54,789 nucleotides of DNA from Lachnospiraceae bacterium AM93-12TA (GCA_027698105.1 JAQERH010000020.1:1-54789), one strand, 5' to 3'. Numbered from the stretch's first letter, positions 25,329 to 34,764 are shown. Made by a program: numbers and translations. Notes: generated by a model from the sequence alone, not told the origin.

Positions 25329-26706
25329 AACCGGAACTGGAAAACCGGCAAAAGAAGAAAACAGGAGCACTCCGGGGGTCAGAGAGATTGTGCTGGAGAT
25401 TCTTCTGGAGATTCTGGAAAAAAAGCAGTACAGCCATCTGGTGCTGCAGAAGGCTCTGACAAAATATCAGTATCTGGATAAGCAGGAGCGTTCTTTTATT
25501 AAGAGAACGGCTGATGGCACTCTGGAGCGCCTGATTCAGATTGATTATCTGATTGAATCATATTCCAGTGTGAAGCTTCGTAAAATGAAGCCAGTGATTC
25601 GTACCATTCTTAGAATGAGCATCTACCAGATCTGCTTCATGGATCGGATTCCAGACTCAGCAGCCTGCAACGAAGCAGTAAAGCTGGCAGCCCGCAGAGG
25701 TTTTTCCGGCCTGAAGGGATTTGTGAATGGAGTGCTGAGAAATGTGTCCAGACACAAAGACGAAATAAAATGGCCGGATGACAGCACAGCCCTCTGCCTG
25801 CCCCAGTGGATTCTGTCCCTGTGGGAAGGACAGTACGGGAAAGAGACAGCCAGAACCATGGCGGAGAGTTTCTTAAAAGAACGTCCTCTTACGGTCCGGA
25901 TGAATTTGAGCCTGGCCTCCAGGGAGGAAATTTTCGCTTCTTTGGAAAACCAGGGGGTGAAGATAACAGAAAGCGGTTTTGCCGGGGATGTTATTTTTTT
26001 AAGCCAGGTAGATTATCTGGAGAGTCTGGACGCTTTTTCAGACGGATGGCTTCAGGTGCAGGATTTAAGTTCTTCCCTGGCGGGAGACGTTGCCAGAGTG
26101 AAGGAGGGCGACTATGTCATTGACGTCTGCGGCGCACCGGGAGGAAAGAGCCTTCATATTGCGGAGCTTCTTCACGGAACCGGTATGGTGGAGGTCAGAG
26201 ATCTGACAGAAAACAAAATTGCCCTGGTGGAGGACAATATCTGGCGTTCCGGTTTTTCCAATATAGAAGCCAGGGTTCAGGATGCCACAGAGTATGATCC
26301 AGACTCAGAGGAGAAAGCAGATCTTCTGATTGCAGATTTGCCCTGCTCAGGCCTTGGAATTATCGGGCGTAAGCCAGATATCCGCTATAATATGACAGAG
26401 GAGCAGACAAGAGAGCTGGCAAAGCTTCAGCGAACGATTCTTTCTGTGGTCTGGCGGTATGTAAAACCTGGCGGAGTTATGGTTTTCAGCACCTGCACTG
26501 TGGATCCGGCAGAAAATGAAGAAAATTTTTACTGGATGTTAAAAGAATTTCCTTTTGAGCCTGTGGATCTGACAGGCAGGATAGGAGACTTACTGGCAGA
26601 AGCCCTGCCGGAAGATACCAGAAAAAAGGGATATATTCAGCTGCTTCCGGGCTTCTATCCGGGAGACGGCTTTTTTATCTCTGTGCTAAGAAGAAAAAAA
26701 GAGTAA
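25321..26706 (+). CDS. rsmB: 16S rRNA (cytosine-967-C5)-methyltransferase RsmB
   Basis: The enzyme methylates C967 of 16S rRNA. An N-terminal NusB-like RNA-binding domain (about 20-150) precedes a SAM methyltransferase domain with DVCGAPGGKS (motif I), the cysteine motif DLPCSGLG and STCTVDPAENEENF with the second catalytic-site cysteine. ATG at 25321 gives 461 residues. An in-frame TTG at 25303 exists, but the GGAGG site at 25305-25309 would then lie inside the gene, so ATG is chosen. It overlaps the upstream stop by eight bases. Confidence 0.94.
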   Translation: MTKTGTGKPAKEENRSTPGVREIVLEILLEILEKKQYSHLVLQKALTKYQYLDKQERSFIKRTADGTLERLIQIDYLIESYSSVKLRKMKPVIRTILRMSIYQICFMDRIPDSAACNEAVKLAARRGFSGLKGFVNGVLRNVSRHKDEIKWPDDSTALCLPQWILSLWEGQYGKETARTMAESFLKERPLTVRMNLSLASREEIFASLENQGVKITESGFAGDVIFLSQVDYLESLDAFSDGWLQVQDLSSSLAGDVARVKEGDYVIDVCGAPGGKSLHIAELLHGTGMVEVRDLTENKIALVEDNIWRSGFSNIEARVQDATEYDPDSEEKADLLIADLPCSGLGIIGRKPDIRYNMTEEQTRELAKLQRTILSVVWRYVKPGGVMVFSTCTVDPAENEENFYWMLKEFPFEPVDLTGRIGDLLAEALPEDTRKKGYIQLLPGFYPGDGFFISVLRRKKE

Positions 26707-26728
26707 GATTAAAAGGAGGCTTTAAGAT

Positions 26729-27781
26729 ATGGAGAGAGACGGACGGGCAGATTTAAAATCCATGACCCTTCCGGAGCTGACAGAGTATCTGAAGGATTTA
26801 GGCGAAAAGCCTTTTCGGGCCAGACAGCTGTATCAGTGGATGCATGTGAAGCTGGCGGCTTCTGTGGATGAGATGACGAATCTTTCCAGGGAAATGAGGG
26901 AAATGCTGAAGGAAAAAGCTTTTTATGCGTCCTTAAATCCGGTGGATGTGCGGATTTCCCAGATTGACGGAACCCGGAAGTATCTGTTTGAGCTGGAGGA
27001 TGGGAATGTAATTGAGAGCGTGCTGATGCGTTACAAACATGGCAACTCCGTCTGCATTTCCTCCCAGGTGGGATGCCGGATGGGATGCCGTTTCTGCGCT
27101 TCTACCCTGGACGGCCTGGAGAGAAACTTAAGGCCCTCTGAGATGCTGGAGCAGATCTATCGGATTCAGCGGGATACAGGAGAAAGGGTGTCAAACGTGG
27201 TAGTCATGGGTTCCGGAGAGCCGATGGATAACTATGACAATCTGCTCCGTTTTATCCATCTGCTGACAGATGAGAACGGTCTGCATATCAGCCAGAGGAA
27301 TGTTACTGTTTCTACCTGCGGCATTGTGCCCAGAATCCGTCAGTTTGCGGAGGAAAATCTTCAGGTAACGCTGGCGCTGTCTCTCCATGCGCCCAATGAC
27401 GAGGTGAGGAAGACTCTGATGCCGGTGGCCAACAGCTTTGCGCTGAAGGACGTGCTGGATGCCTGCCATTACTATTTTGAAAAGACGGGCAGAAGGCTTA
27501 CCTTTGAATACAGTCTTGTAAAAGGAGTCAACGACAATTTAGATGAGGCCAGAGCACTGGCGGAGCTGCTGAAAGGACAGCACGGCCATGTGAATCTGAT
27601 TCCTGTGAATCCGATTAAAGAGAGAGATTTTAAACAGTCTGACCGGAAGTCGATTGAGGAGTTTAAACAGTATCTGGAAAAGCGGGGGATCAATGTCACG
27701 GTGCGCCGTGAAATGGGGCGTGATATTGACGGAGCCTGCGGACAGCTTCGGAAAAGCTATATTGAGAAGGAAAGGACGTAA
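26729..27781 (+). CDS. rlmN: 23S rRNA/tRNA adenine-C2 methyltransferase RlmN
   Basis: The 350-residue radical-SAM enzyme makes m2A2503 in 23S rRNA and m2A37 in some tRNAs. The iron-sulfur cluster motif is CRMGCRFC (Cys116, Cys120, Cys123), the SAM site includes GSGEPMDN, and the C-terminal GACGQLR carries the second catalytic cysteine. A Cfr-type resistance function is unlikely, given the position between rsmB and prpC that is classical for rlmN. The start follows an AAAGGAGG site. Confidence 0.95.
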   Translation: MERDGRADLKSMTLPELTEYLKDLGEKPFRARQLYQWMHVKLAASVDEMTNLSREMREMLKEKAFYASLNPVDVRISQIDGTRKYLFELEDGNVIESVLMRYKHGNSVCISSQVGCRMGCRFCASTLDGLERNLRPSEMLEQIYRIQRDTGERVSNVVVMGSGEPMDNYDNLLRFIHLLTDENGLHISQRNVTVSTCGIVPRIRQFAEENLQVTLALSLHAPNDEVRKTLMPVANSFALKDVLDACHYYFEKTGRRLTFEYSLVKGVNDNLDEARALAELLKGQHGHVNLIPVNPIKERDFKQSDRKSIEEFKQYLEKRGINVTVRREMGRDIDGACGQLRKSYIEKERT

Positions 27782-27786
27782 AGAAG

Positions 27787-28533
27787 ATGAAAGCCTGTGC
27801 TTTGACAGACATTGGGCGGGTACGGTCTGTGAATCAGGACTGCCGCTTTGCCACAACAGAGCCTATCGGACCTCTTTCAAATCTATTCATTGTTGCGGAC
27901 GGTATGGGCGGCCATAAGGCCGGAGACCGGGCCTCCAGGCTTTTAATAGAGAGCCTGACTTCATACATAAGGGACTGTTCAGCCAGAACGCCTGTGGAGG
28001 CGCTGAATCAGGGAATCGCAGAGGCAAACAGAGCAATTTATGAGGCATCCCTGGAAAGCCAGGAGCTGACCGGAATGGGAAGCACACTGGTGGCTGCCAC
28101 TATAGAGGATTCGACTCTGTATGTTGCCAATGTGGGAGACAGCCGCCTCTATCTGATTGAGAGAGAGGGAATCAGGCAGATTACCAGGGATCATTCCTAT
28201 GTGGAAGAGATGGTATCTCTGGGACAGATTACCAGAGACAGTCTGGAATATAAAAAACAGAAGAACTACATTACGAGGGCAGTCGGTATTGCCGGGACAG
28301 TGGAGGCAGATTTTTTTGAGGTGAGCCTGAAGGAAGGGGATTATATTCTTCTTTGCTCAGACGGTCTTTCCAATATGGTGGATAATTCTGCCATGTTCCG
28401 TCTGGTACTGCTTCCGGGCCCTCTGGAGAGCAAGGCCAGAGCGCTTATTGCGTTAGCCAATCAGAACGGGGGAAAGGATAATATAGCAGTTGTTCTTGTT
28501 GATCCCCAGATAAGTGAGGTGGACGGATTATGA
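27787..28533 (+). CDS. PP2C-type protein phosphatase (Stp/PrpC)
   Basis: The 248-residue metal-dependent phosphatase reverses phosphorylation by the adjacent PASTA kinase. The PP2C motifs are present: DIGRVRSVNQD, VADGMGGHKAGD, GMGSTLVAA, VGDSRLYLI, CSDGLSNMVD and GGKDNIAVVLVD. It is cytoplasmic. Its stop overlaps the kinase start (ATGA), giving tightly coupled expression of writer and eraser, as in most Firmicutes. Confidence 0.95.
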   Translation: MKACALTDIGRVRSVNQDCRFATTEPIGPLSNLFIVADGMGGHKAGDRASRLLIESLTSYIRDCSARTPVEALNQGIAEANRAIYEASLESQELTGMGSTLVAATIEDSTLYVANVGDSRLYLIEREGIRQITRDHSYVEEMVSLGQITRDSLEYKKQKNYITRAVGIAGTVEADFFEVSLKEGDYILLCSDGLSNMVDNSAMFRLVLLPGPLESKARALIALANQNGGKDNIAVVLVDPQISEVDGL

Positions 28534-30836
28534 TGCTTAGACCAGGAATGTATTTACAGAATCGGTATGAGATTCTGGATCAGATAGGATCCGGAGGAAT
28601 GTCAGAGGTCTACCGGGCAAAATGCCACAAGTTAAACCGTCTGGTGGCAATCAAGGTGCTGAAGGAGGAGTTCAGCACAGACGCAGGGTTTGTAAAGAAA
28701 TTTAAGCTGGAGGCACAGGCTGCGGCCGGTCTTTCTCATCCGAATATTGTCAGCGTATATGACGTTGTGGACGAGGGAAGCATTCATTATATTGTTATGG
28801 AGCTGATTGAAGGAATCACCCTGAAAAGCTACATTACGAAAAAAGGCAGGCTGGGGTCTAAAGAGGCTATCGGAATTGCGATTCAGGTGGCTCAGGGAAT
28901 TGCAGCTGCCCATGATCAGCACATTGTCCACCGGGATATTAAGCCTCAGAACATGATTATTTCCAGAGATGGAAAAGTAAAGGTGGCAGATTTCGGTATT
29001 GCCAGAGCGGTCAGCAACCAGACCATCGGGGCTACAGCTATCGGCTCTGTCCACTATATTTCTCCAGAGCAGGCCAGAGGAGGTTTCAGCGATTCCAGGA
29101 CAGACATTTATTCTCTGGGCATTACTATGTTTGAAATGGTGACAGGCACCGTTCCGTTTGACGGAGATAATACAGTAAGTATTGCACTGGCCCATTTAGA
29201 GCAGGCTGTGACGCCCCCGTCCCGTCTGAACCCGGAGGTTCCTGTAAGCCTTGATCGGATTATCATAAAGTGTACACAGAAGAAGCCGGAGAAGCGTTAC
29301 AGGGATGTCTATGAGCTGATTGCAGATCTGCGCCATGCGCTGGTAGATCCGGATGACGATTTCGTTGCAGAGGAACCGGAGGTGGATACGTCCTCGCCGA
29401 CGATGGTTATTTCTAATGATGAGCTGAGCCAGATCAAACAGGCCAGAAATACAGGGCCTGTGATCATGAATGGGCAGAGCTCCAGCATGCGGGCGGCTTC
29501 GGAGGCAGGACAGTATGACAAACGGCGTGACAGAGAGTATGGAAACGAGCGGAGAGAGGCTCATGGCCGCCGCGACAGCAGGAGTGCGGGAAACAGAAGC
29601 CAGGAGTACGAATACGATGAATACGATACGTATGACGATTATCAGGATTCAGCTCATATTCCGGCTTCCGGCAACAGCTCTTCCGGGAAAAAGGCCAGAA
29701 AACAGAGGAGAGATTCTGACATTAATCCCCAGATTGAAAAGCTTCTTACAAGTGTAGGCGTAGTGGCAGCCATTATTATTGTGGCCGTTCTGATTACAAT
29801 ATTTGCCAAGCTGGGAGGAATTTTCAACTCCGGTTCGAATGGAGGCGATCTGCTCCAGACTTCAAGTCAGGAGACAGGGCTGAAGGATACAGAGACAAAG
29901 GTTCCGGATTTTATAGGACTGACGGAGGACGAGGCAGAGGAGAAGGCAGAGGAGAATCATCTGAAGCTGAGCTACAGCTATGCTCCGTCAGAAGAGAAGA
30001 AAAAAGGACACGTCATTGAGCAGAAGACGGCTGAGGGGACAGTTGTAGACAAACAGTCCACCGTCAAGGTTATTGTAGGAGAGGGCGGTGAAAAGGAATC
30101 TGAGGAAGAGACGAAAGAAGCCCGCCAGATTGACCTGACTGTTTTGGGATTGGAAGCTCTGGATGGAACCAATGCCAAGAATCTTTTAGAGGCCAAGGGG
30201 CTGACTGTTTCTCTCAAACAGGAAAACAGCGATACGATTCCTGAGAATATGGTGGTGCGCTATGAGCCCCAGGAAGCTGACAGAGGAGACGAAATTGAGC
30301 TTTATGTAAGTCTGGGACCTGCAGTCAGCATGGTAAAGGTTCCTGATTTAAGTAATATGACAGAAGAGGAGGCCAGTGAAGCCCTGGCTGAAGCGGGACT
30401 GCTTCCTGCTCCGGCGGATCAGATTCTCAGCCAGAAAAGTGACAGTGTTAAACGTGGAACGATTATCAGTCAGACTCCTCTGGTGGATGAGGAGGTTCCT
30501 GAGGGAAGCACCGTCAGCTATGTAATCAGCGAGGGACGAGGCAAAAAATATGCGGCGATTGTCAATGACGATTATCCTTTAAAGGACAATTTTGGCCCCA
30601 GCGGAGCCTCTACCACCATTACAGTAGAGATTGTTATGGTGCAGACTGTAAATGGACAGAAGAGAACGACTACAGTGATGGATGCCAGAAACATGAAGGG
30701 TGATGTGACCCTCCCTGTTCACTATGAGCTGACAGGCGCGGATGGTGTTCTGACAGGCGAGCTGCAGATCTGGGATCTGACTAACGATAAAATTTTAAAG
30801 ACCTATCCTCTTGAATTTATGGAGGTCGACGCGTAG
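28530..30836 (+). CDS. pknB: Serine/threonine protein kinase with PASTA domains
   Basis: The 768-residue receptor kinase (PknB/PrkC type) senses muropeptides or lipid II outside and phosphorylates division and cell-wall proteins inside. The kinase domain covers 12-275: glycine loop GSGGMSEV (20-27), Lys42, catalytic HRDIKPQN with Asp136, and DFG at 154-156. The juxtamembrane region (about 300-405) is Arg/Tyr/Asp-rich and low complexity. One membrane helix lies near 410-430. Three PASTA repeats follow (KVPDFIGLT, a degenerate IDLTVLGLEAL and KVPDLSNMT), with a short extra C-terminal domain (about 670-768). Confidence 0.95.
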   Translation: MMLRPGMYLQNRYEILDQIGSGGMSEVYRAKCHKLNRLVAIKVLKEEFSTDAGFVKKFKLEAQAAAGLSHPNIVSVYDVVDEGSIHYIVMELIEGITLKSYITKKGRLGSKEAIGIAIQVAQGIAAAHDQHIVHRDIKPQNMIISRDGKVKVADFGIARAVSNQTIGATAIGSVHYISPEQARGGFSDSRTDIYSLGITMFEMVTGTVPFDGDNTVSIALAHLEQAVTPPSRLNPEVPVSLDRIIIKCTQKKPEKRYRDVYELIADLRHALVDPDDDFVAEEPEVDTSSPTMVISNDELSQIKQARNTGPVIMNGQSSSMRAASEAGQYDKRRDREYGNERREAHGRRDSRSAGNRSQEYEYDEYDTYDDYQDSAHIPASGNSSSGKKARKQRRDSDINPQIEKLLTSVGVVAAIIIVAVLITIFAKLGGIFNSGSNGGDLLQTSSQETGLKDTETKVPDFIGLTEDEAEEKAEENHLKLSYSYAPSEEKKKGHVIEQKTAEGTVVDKQSTVKVIVGEGGEKESEEETKEARQIDLTVLGLEALDGTNAKNLLEAKGLTVSLKQENSDTIPENMVVRYEPQEADRGDEIELYVSLGPAVSMVKVPDLSNMTEEEASEALAEAGLLPAPADQILSQKSDSVKRGTIISQTPLVDEEVPEGSTVSYVISEGRGKKYAAIVNDDYPLKDNFGPSGASTTITVEIVMVQTVNGQKRTTTVMDARNMKGDVTLPVHYELTGADGVLTGELQIWDLTNDKILKTYPLEFMEVDA

Positions 30837-30837
30837 G

Positions 30838-31716
30838 ATGACAGGAAAAATTGTTAAGGGAATTGCAGGCTTTTACTATGTCCACGATGGACAGCAGAAA
30901 GTCTATGAGTGTAGAGCCAAGGGTGTATTCAGAAACAGGAAGATCAAGCCCCTGGTAGGAGACAACGTAGAATTTGAAGTTCTGGACGAGGAGTCGGGCA
31001 CAGGCAATATTGTCTCAATTCTGGAGCGGAAAAATGCTTTAATCCGTCCGGCTGTTTCCAATATAGATCAGGCTTTGGTGGTGTTTGCCATTACAGAACC
31101 TATGCCGAACCTGAATCTTCTGGATCGATTTCTGGTTATGATGGAGCGCCAGAATATTCCGGCTGTTATCTGTTTTAATAAAATTGATTTATCATCCAGG
31201 GAGGAGATGGAGCGCCTGCGTTCCATCTACGCTCCGGCAGGATATGAGATTCATTTTATCAGCACCTATGAGGAAGCGGGGCTTCAGGAGATTCACAGCC
31301 TGATCCAGGGAAAGACGACTGTGCTGGCAGGACCCTCCGGAGTGGGAAAATCTTCTCTGACGAATTTTCTCCAGCCGGAGGCCCGGATGGAGACAGGAGT
31401 TGTCAGTGAGAAAATTAAGCGAGGGAAGCATACGACCCGCCACTCAGAGCTGTTCTTTGTGGAGGAAAATACCTATATGATGGATACGCCTGGTTTCAGT
31501 TCCATGTACATTGAGGATTTGAAGCCAGAGGAACTGAAGGACTGTTTTCCGGAGTTTGCCCCAGAGGAGGACGGATGCCGTTTTCTGGGCTGTGTCCATG
31601 TGGGAGAGAAGGTGTGCGGAGTCAAGGAAGCAGTAAAGTCCGGGAAAATCAGCCGCAGTCGATATGAGAATTACCTGCTTTTGTATCAGGAATTGAAGGA
31701 TAAAAGGAGATATTGA
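30838..31716 (+). CDS. rsgA: Ribosome small-subunit GTPase RsgA
   Basis: The circularly permuted GTPase checks 30S maturation. An N-terminal OB domain (1-65) is followed by G4 NKID (114-117) ahead of G1 GPSGVGKS (165-172) and G3 DTPG, the hallmark order of the family. A zinc knuckle is formed by Cys247, Cys252, His254 and Cys260. ATG 30838, overlapping the kinase stop, gives 292 residues. A TTG 27 bases upstream would lie inside the kinase gene before the GGAGG site (30821-30825), so ATG is preferred. Confidence 0.95.
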   Translation: MTGKIVKGIAGFYYVHDGQQKVYECRAKGVFRNRKIKPLVGDNVEFEVLDEESGTGNIVSILERKNALIRPAVSNIDQALVVFAITEPMPNLNLLDRFLVMMERQNIPAVICFNKIDLSSREEMERLRSIYAPAGYEIHFISTYEEAGLQEIHSLIQGKTTVLAGPSGVGKSSLTNFLQPEARMETGVVSEKIKRGKHTTRHSELFFVEENTYMMDTPGFSSMYIEDLKPEELKDCFPEFAPEEDGCRFLGCVHVGEKVCGVKEAVKSGKISRSRYENYLLLYQELKDKRRY

Positions 31717-31717
31717 T

Positions 31718-32377
31718 ATGATACGTTTAGCGCCGTCTGTGTTAGGAGCAGATTTTTCACGCCTGGGAGAGGAGATCCAGGCAGTAGACAGGGCTGGGGC
31801 CCAGTACATCCATCTGGACGTGATGGACGGAACCTTTGTCCCCAGCATTTCATTTGGAATGCCAGTGATTGAGCGGCTCCGTCCGATAACGGATCGGGTG
31901 TTTGACGTTCATATGATGGTGGAGGAGCCGGGACGCTACGTGGAGGACATGAAGAAAGCGGGAGCTGATCTGATCTGCGTTCACCAGGAGGCCTGCAGAC
32001 ATCTGGATCGGACGGTGAATCAGATCAAGGAGCTGGGGCTTAAAGCCGCTGTTGCCTTAAATCCTGCTACTCCTGTATCCACTCTGTCCTGTATTCTGGA
32101 CCAGTTAGATATGGCACTTATCATGTCAGTCAATCCAGGCTTTGGCGGCCAGAAGTTTATTCCGTATACCCTGGAAAAGATTCGGGAGCTGCGCAGAATG
32201 AGCGACGAGAGAGGACTGGCTCTGGACATTCAGGTGGATGGAGGCGTAGGGCTTGGAAATGCCCGTCAGGTGATTGAAGCAGGAGCTAATGTAATTGTGG
32301 CCGGTTCTGCTGTCTTTAAAGGAGACGCAGCAGCTAACACAAAGGCATTTCTGGAGATTTTTAAGGAGTATGAGTAG
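31718..32377 (+). CDS. rpe: Ribulose-phosphate 3-epimerase
   Basis: The 219-residue TIM-barrel enzyme interconverts ribulose-5-P and xylulose-5-P in the pentose phosphate pathway. Typical motifs are LAPSVLGADF, HLDVMDGTFVP with the metal-binding His and catalytic Asp, MSVNPGFGGQKF, and IQVDGGV. It starts one base after the rsgA stop region and is complete. The rsgA-rpe-thiamine pyrophosphokinase order is the same as in Bacillus. Confidence 0.96.
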   Translation: MIRLAPSVLGADFSRLGEEIQAVDRAGAQYIHLDVMDGTFVPSISFGMPVIERLRPITDRVFDVHMMVEEPGRYVEDMKKAGADLICVHQEACRHLDRTVNQIKELGLKAAVALNPATPVSTLSCILDQLDMALIMSVNPGFGGQKFIPYTLEKIRELRRMSDERGLALDIQVDGGVGLGNARQVIEAGANVIVAGSAVFKGDAAANTKAFLEIFKEYE

Positions 32378-32378
32378 A

Positions 32379-33038
32379 ATGGAAGAACAGGCCTGCCTGA
32401 TTATAACAGGGGGAAGCCTGGATCTGACCTTTGCAGAGCAGTTTCTAAAAGATAGAAATTACAGCTGTGTGATTGCTGTGGACGGGGGGCTGAAGGCTGC
32501 ATCAGATCTCGGTCTCTGTCCAGATGAAATAGTGGGAGATCTGGATACAGTCGATTTGACTCTGTTTGATTCCTATCGCGGAAAACCTGGAATTGAGCTT
32601 GAAATCCATCGGCCGGAGAAAGATGAGACAGACACAGAACTGGCCCTTCTCACAGCAGAGAGAAAAGGATTTCGACTGGTTCATCTGCTGGGAGCCCTGG
32701 GAGGACGGATGGATCATGCCCTTGGCAACGTACAGCTGTTAAATCAGTTCTTTCAGAACGGTATGAGAGTGGAGATTTACGATGAGAGAAACAAAATATA
32801 TCTGGCCGGTCCCGGCAGGACAGAATTTGTCAGGGAACAGACATATGGCGGATATATTTCGTTTCTTCCTCTGACAGAAGCAGTGGAGGGCATTACCCTG
32901 ACTGGTTTTAAATATCCTCTTTTTGATAAAACGATCCGCCTGGGAACCAGTCTCTGCATCAGCAATGAGCTGAAAGAGGAGAAGGGAAGCCTGGAATTCC
33001 AAAAGGGAGTTCTCATCTGTATCGAGAGCCATGATTGA
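32379..33038 (+). CDS. Thiamine pyrophosphokinase
   Basis: The enzyme transfers pyrophosphate from ATP to thiamine, giving the cofactor TPP. Motifs VDGGLKAASDLGLCPDEIVGDLDTV and the acidic KDETDTEL segment, then GALGGRMDHALGN, match the family, and a C-terminal beta-rich domain binds thiamine. ATG 32379 (220 residues) lies ten bases after AAGGAG (32363-32368). An alternative ATG at 32370 is too close to that site, and frames further upstream run into rpe. Confidence 0.93.
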   Translation: MEEQACLIITGGSLDLTFAEQFLKDRNYSCVIAVDGGLKAASDLGLCPDEIVGDLDTVDLTLFDSYRGKPGIELEIHRPEKDETDTELALLTAERKGFRLVHLLGALGGRMDHALGNVQLLNQFFQNGMRVEIYDERNKIYLAGPGRTEFVREQTYGGYISFLPLTEAVEGITLTGFKYPLFDKTIRLGTSLCISNELKEEKGSLEFQKGVLICIESHD

Positions 33039-33081
33039 TCGAAATAAAAACTGACCCCTGAAAAAATATAAAAACTGAATG

Positions 33082-33110
33082 TTTTACCGAGTACAGATTT
33101 GTGATAAGAT
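33082..33110 (+). promoter_or_regulatory. Promoter of the B6 uptake/salvage pair
   Basis: TTTTAC (33082-33087), 17 bases, TAAGAT (33105-33110) with an extended TG at 33102-33103. It lies in the gap after the thiamine pyrophosphokinase gene and would separate this pair from the long upstream cluster. Confidence 0.45.
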
Positions 33111-33165
33111 ACAGGTCAGAAGGGTGCAGGACATCTGCATACAGTTTACAGCAGGAGGCAGTGAT

Positions 33166-33753
33166 ATGATTCGAAACAATGATAAGGCGTACACAATAGC
33201 CATGACCGGACTGATGGCGGCTCTTTCTTATGTGGTATTTACATTTGGCCAGATTAAACTGACACTTCCAGGCGGCGACGCTACATCCATCCACCTGGGC
33301 AACGCAGTCTGCGTACTGGGCGCTCTGCTCATCGGCGGTTTCTGGGGCGGCCTGGGAGGCGCGATTGGAATGACCATAGGAGATCTGCTGGATCCAGTTT
33401 ACGTGGTCTATGCTCCGAAAACTTTTATTTTAAAGCTGTGCATCGGCCTGATTACAGGTCTTGTGGCTCACAGAATTGGAAAGATTACTGCCAGCACAGA
33501 CAAAAAGCATATTTTGAAATATGTGATTCTGGCATCAGCTGCAGGCCTTTTATTTAACATGGTGGCTGATCCTTTATTTGGATATTACTATAAACTGCTG
33601 ATAATCGGAAAGCCGGCAGCTGAGCTGGCTCTCGTCTGGAATATCGCTTCCACCTCGATCAATGCGGTGATATCAGCGATTGCGTCTGTCCTGATATATA
33701 TGGCAGCGCGGCCTGCGCTTCATTCGGCGGGCCTTCTTCTCCGGTTATCGTAA
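33166..33753 (+). CDS. ECF transporter S component (probable vitamin B6)
   Basis: The 195-residue membrane protein has about six hydrophobic helices and the small-S-component layout of ECF vitamin importers, including an N-terminal AMTGLMAALSYVVF helix near the A-x-x-x-A contact region. It captures a vitamin and uses a shared ATPase/EcfT module not encoded here. The next gene is a pyridoxamine/pyridoxal kinase, so vitamin B6 is the likely substrate, by inference. ATG 33166 is seven bases from AGGAGG (33153-33158). The upstream in-frame ATG at 33079 precedes the proposed promoter. Confidence 0.85.
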   Translation: MIRNNDKAYTIAMTGLMAALSYVVFTFGQIKLTLPGGDATSIHLGNAVCVLGALLIGGFWGGLGGAIGMTIGDLLDPVYVVYAPKTFILKLCIGLITGLVAHRIGKITASTDKKHILKYVILASAAGLLFNMVADPLFGYYYKLLIIGKPAAELALVWNIASTSINAVISAIASVLIYMAARPALHSAGLLLRLS

Positions 33754-33760
33754 GGAGATT

Positions 33761-34612
33761 ATGATGAATGAAACAGGACAAAAAAAGATTGCAATGATAA
33801 ATTCCATGGCAGGTTATGGCCGCTGTTCTATGACAGCGGCTATTCCTGTGCTGAGCGCTCTGAAAGTACAGTGCTGCCCGGCGCCTACAGCTATTCTGTC
33901 AAACCATACCGGCTACTCCAGCTGTTATTTTGACGATTATACAGAGAGACTGGCGCCCTATCTGGAGGAGTGGAAAAAGCTGAAATTTTCGTTTGACGCG
34001 GTTATGACCGGCTTTCTCGGATCAGCCGGTCAGGTGCGGACGGCAGCAGAATTTCTTATGGAGCTAAAGCCTCAGGGGACGAAAGTATTAGTGGATCCGG
34101 TGCTGGGAGATAATGGAACCCTTTACCGGACCTGCACGCAGGAGCTCTGTGAGGAGATGCGGGAACTGATTCAGTATGCAGATGTGATTACGCCTAATCT
34201 GACAGAGGCCTGCCTTCTGACAGAAACCCCCTGGAGTGAAACGGGCTGGTCGAAAAACAGGCTGTCAGATCTGGCATACAAGCTGTTATTTATGGGTCCT
34301 GGAGCGGTGGTGCTTACAGGAGCAGCAAAAAGCCATTCTATTATGAATGTGGTGCTGGAAAGAGGAAAAGAGCCTGTTTTTTTCACAGGAAAACGGATTG
34401 AGGCCAGCCGCCATGGTACAGGCGATGTATTTTCTGCCGTGCTGGCAGGAGAGATGGTCCATTCTGTACCGTTGGAGGAAGCAGTACGCCGTGCGGTGAC
34501 ATTTACGAGAAAGTGTGTAGAACGGTCGGAGGAGCTTCAGATTCCGGAAAAGGAAGGACTTTGCATAGAGGAGTGTCTTCCTTATCTGTTCAGGCTGAGC
34601 CGCAGGGATTAA
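33761..34612 (+). CDS. Pyridoxamine/pyridoxal kinase (PdxK/PdxY family)
   Basis: The 283-residue ribokinase-fold enzyme phosphorylates B6 vitamers. Evidence includes INSMAGYGRCSMTAAIPVLSAL at the N-terminus, the DPVLGDNGTLY segment, TPNLTEACLL and the anion-hole/catalytic motif GTGDVFSAV with the catalytic Asp. It is seven bases after the ECF S component, forming an uptake-and-trap pair. ATG 33764 is an equally good start (better spacing to AAGGAG). ATP-dependent specificity between pyridoxal and pyridoxamine cannot be told from the sequence. Confidence 0.9.
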   Translation: MMNETGQKKIAMINSMAGYGRCSMTAAIPVLSALKVQCCPAPTAILSNHTGYSSCYFDDYTERLAPYLEEWKKLKFSFDAVMTGFLGSAGQVRTAAEFLMELKPQGTKVLVDPVLGDNGTLYRTCTQELCEEMRELIQYADVITPNLTEACLLTETPWSETGWSKNRLSDLAYKLLFMGPGAVVLTGAAKSHSIMNVVLERGKEPVFFTGKRIEASRHGTGDVFSAVLAGEMVHSVPLEEAVRRAVTFTRKCVERSEELQIPEKEGLCIEECLPYLFRLSRRD

Positions 34613-34640
34613 GAGACTGCAGGAAAAGGCAGAAATGGGC

Positions 34641-34764
34641 TTTTCATAAAGGAGAAACTGTAGTATAATCAAGGTCAGATTACGTTTTGACTGTCAAAGC
34701 AGTCAATCTCATTGATTTCAATGAAAATAAAAGCGGATTTTAGGAACCGCTGCAGGAGGAAGAT
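34641..34764 (+). promoter_or_regulatory. Promoter and structured leader of serS
   Basis: A TATAAT box (34664-34669) with a weak TTTTCA -35 gives a leader of about 90 bases. It contains a perfect hairpin TTGACTG (34687-34693) / CAGTCAA (34700-34706), and a second stem AGCGG (34732-34736) / CCGCT (34747-34751) just ahead of the AGGAGG site (34754-34759). It has no T-box signature sequence. Confidence 0.45.

Noticed and set aside
34613..34764. T-box riboswitch upstream of serS
   Set aside because: The leader is too short and lacks the T-box sequence and specifier stem; only small hairpins are present.
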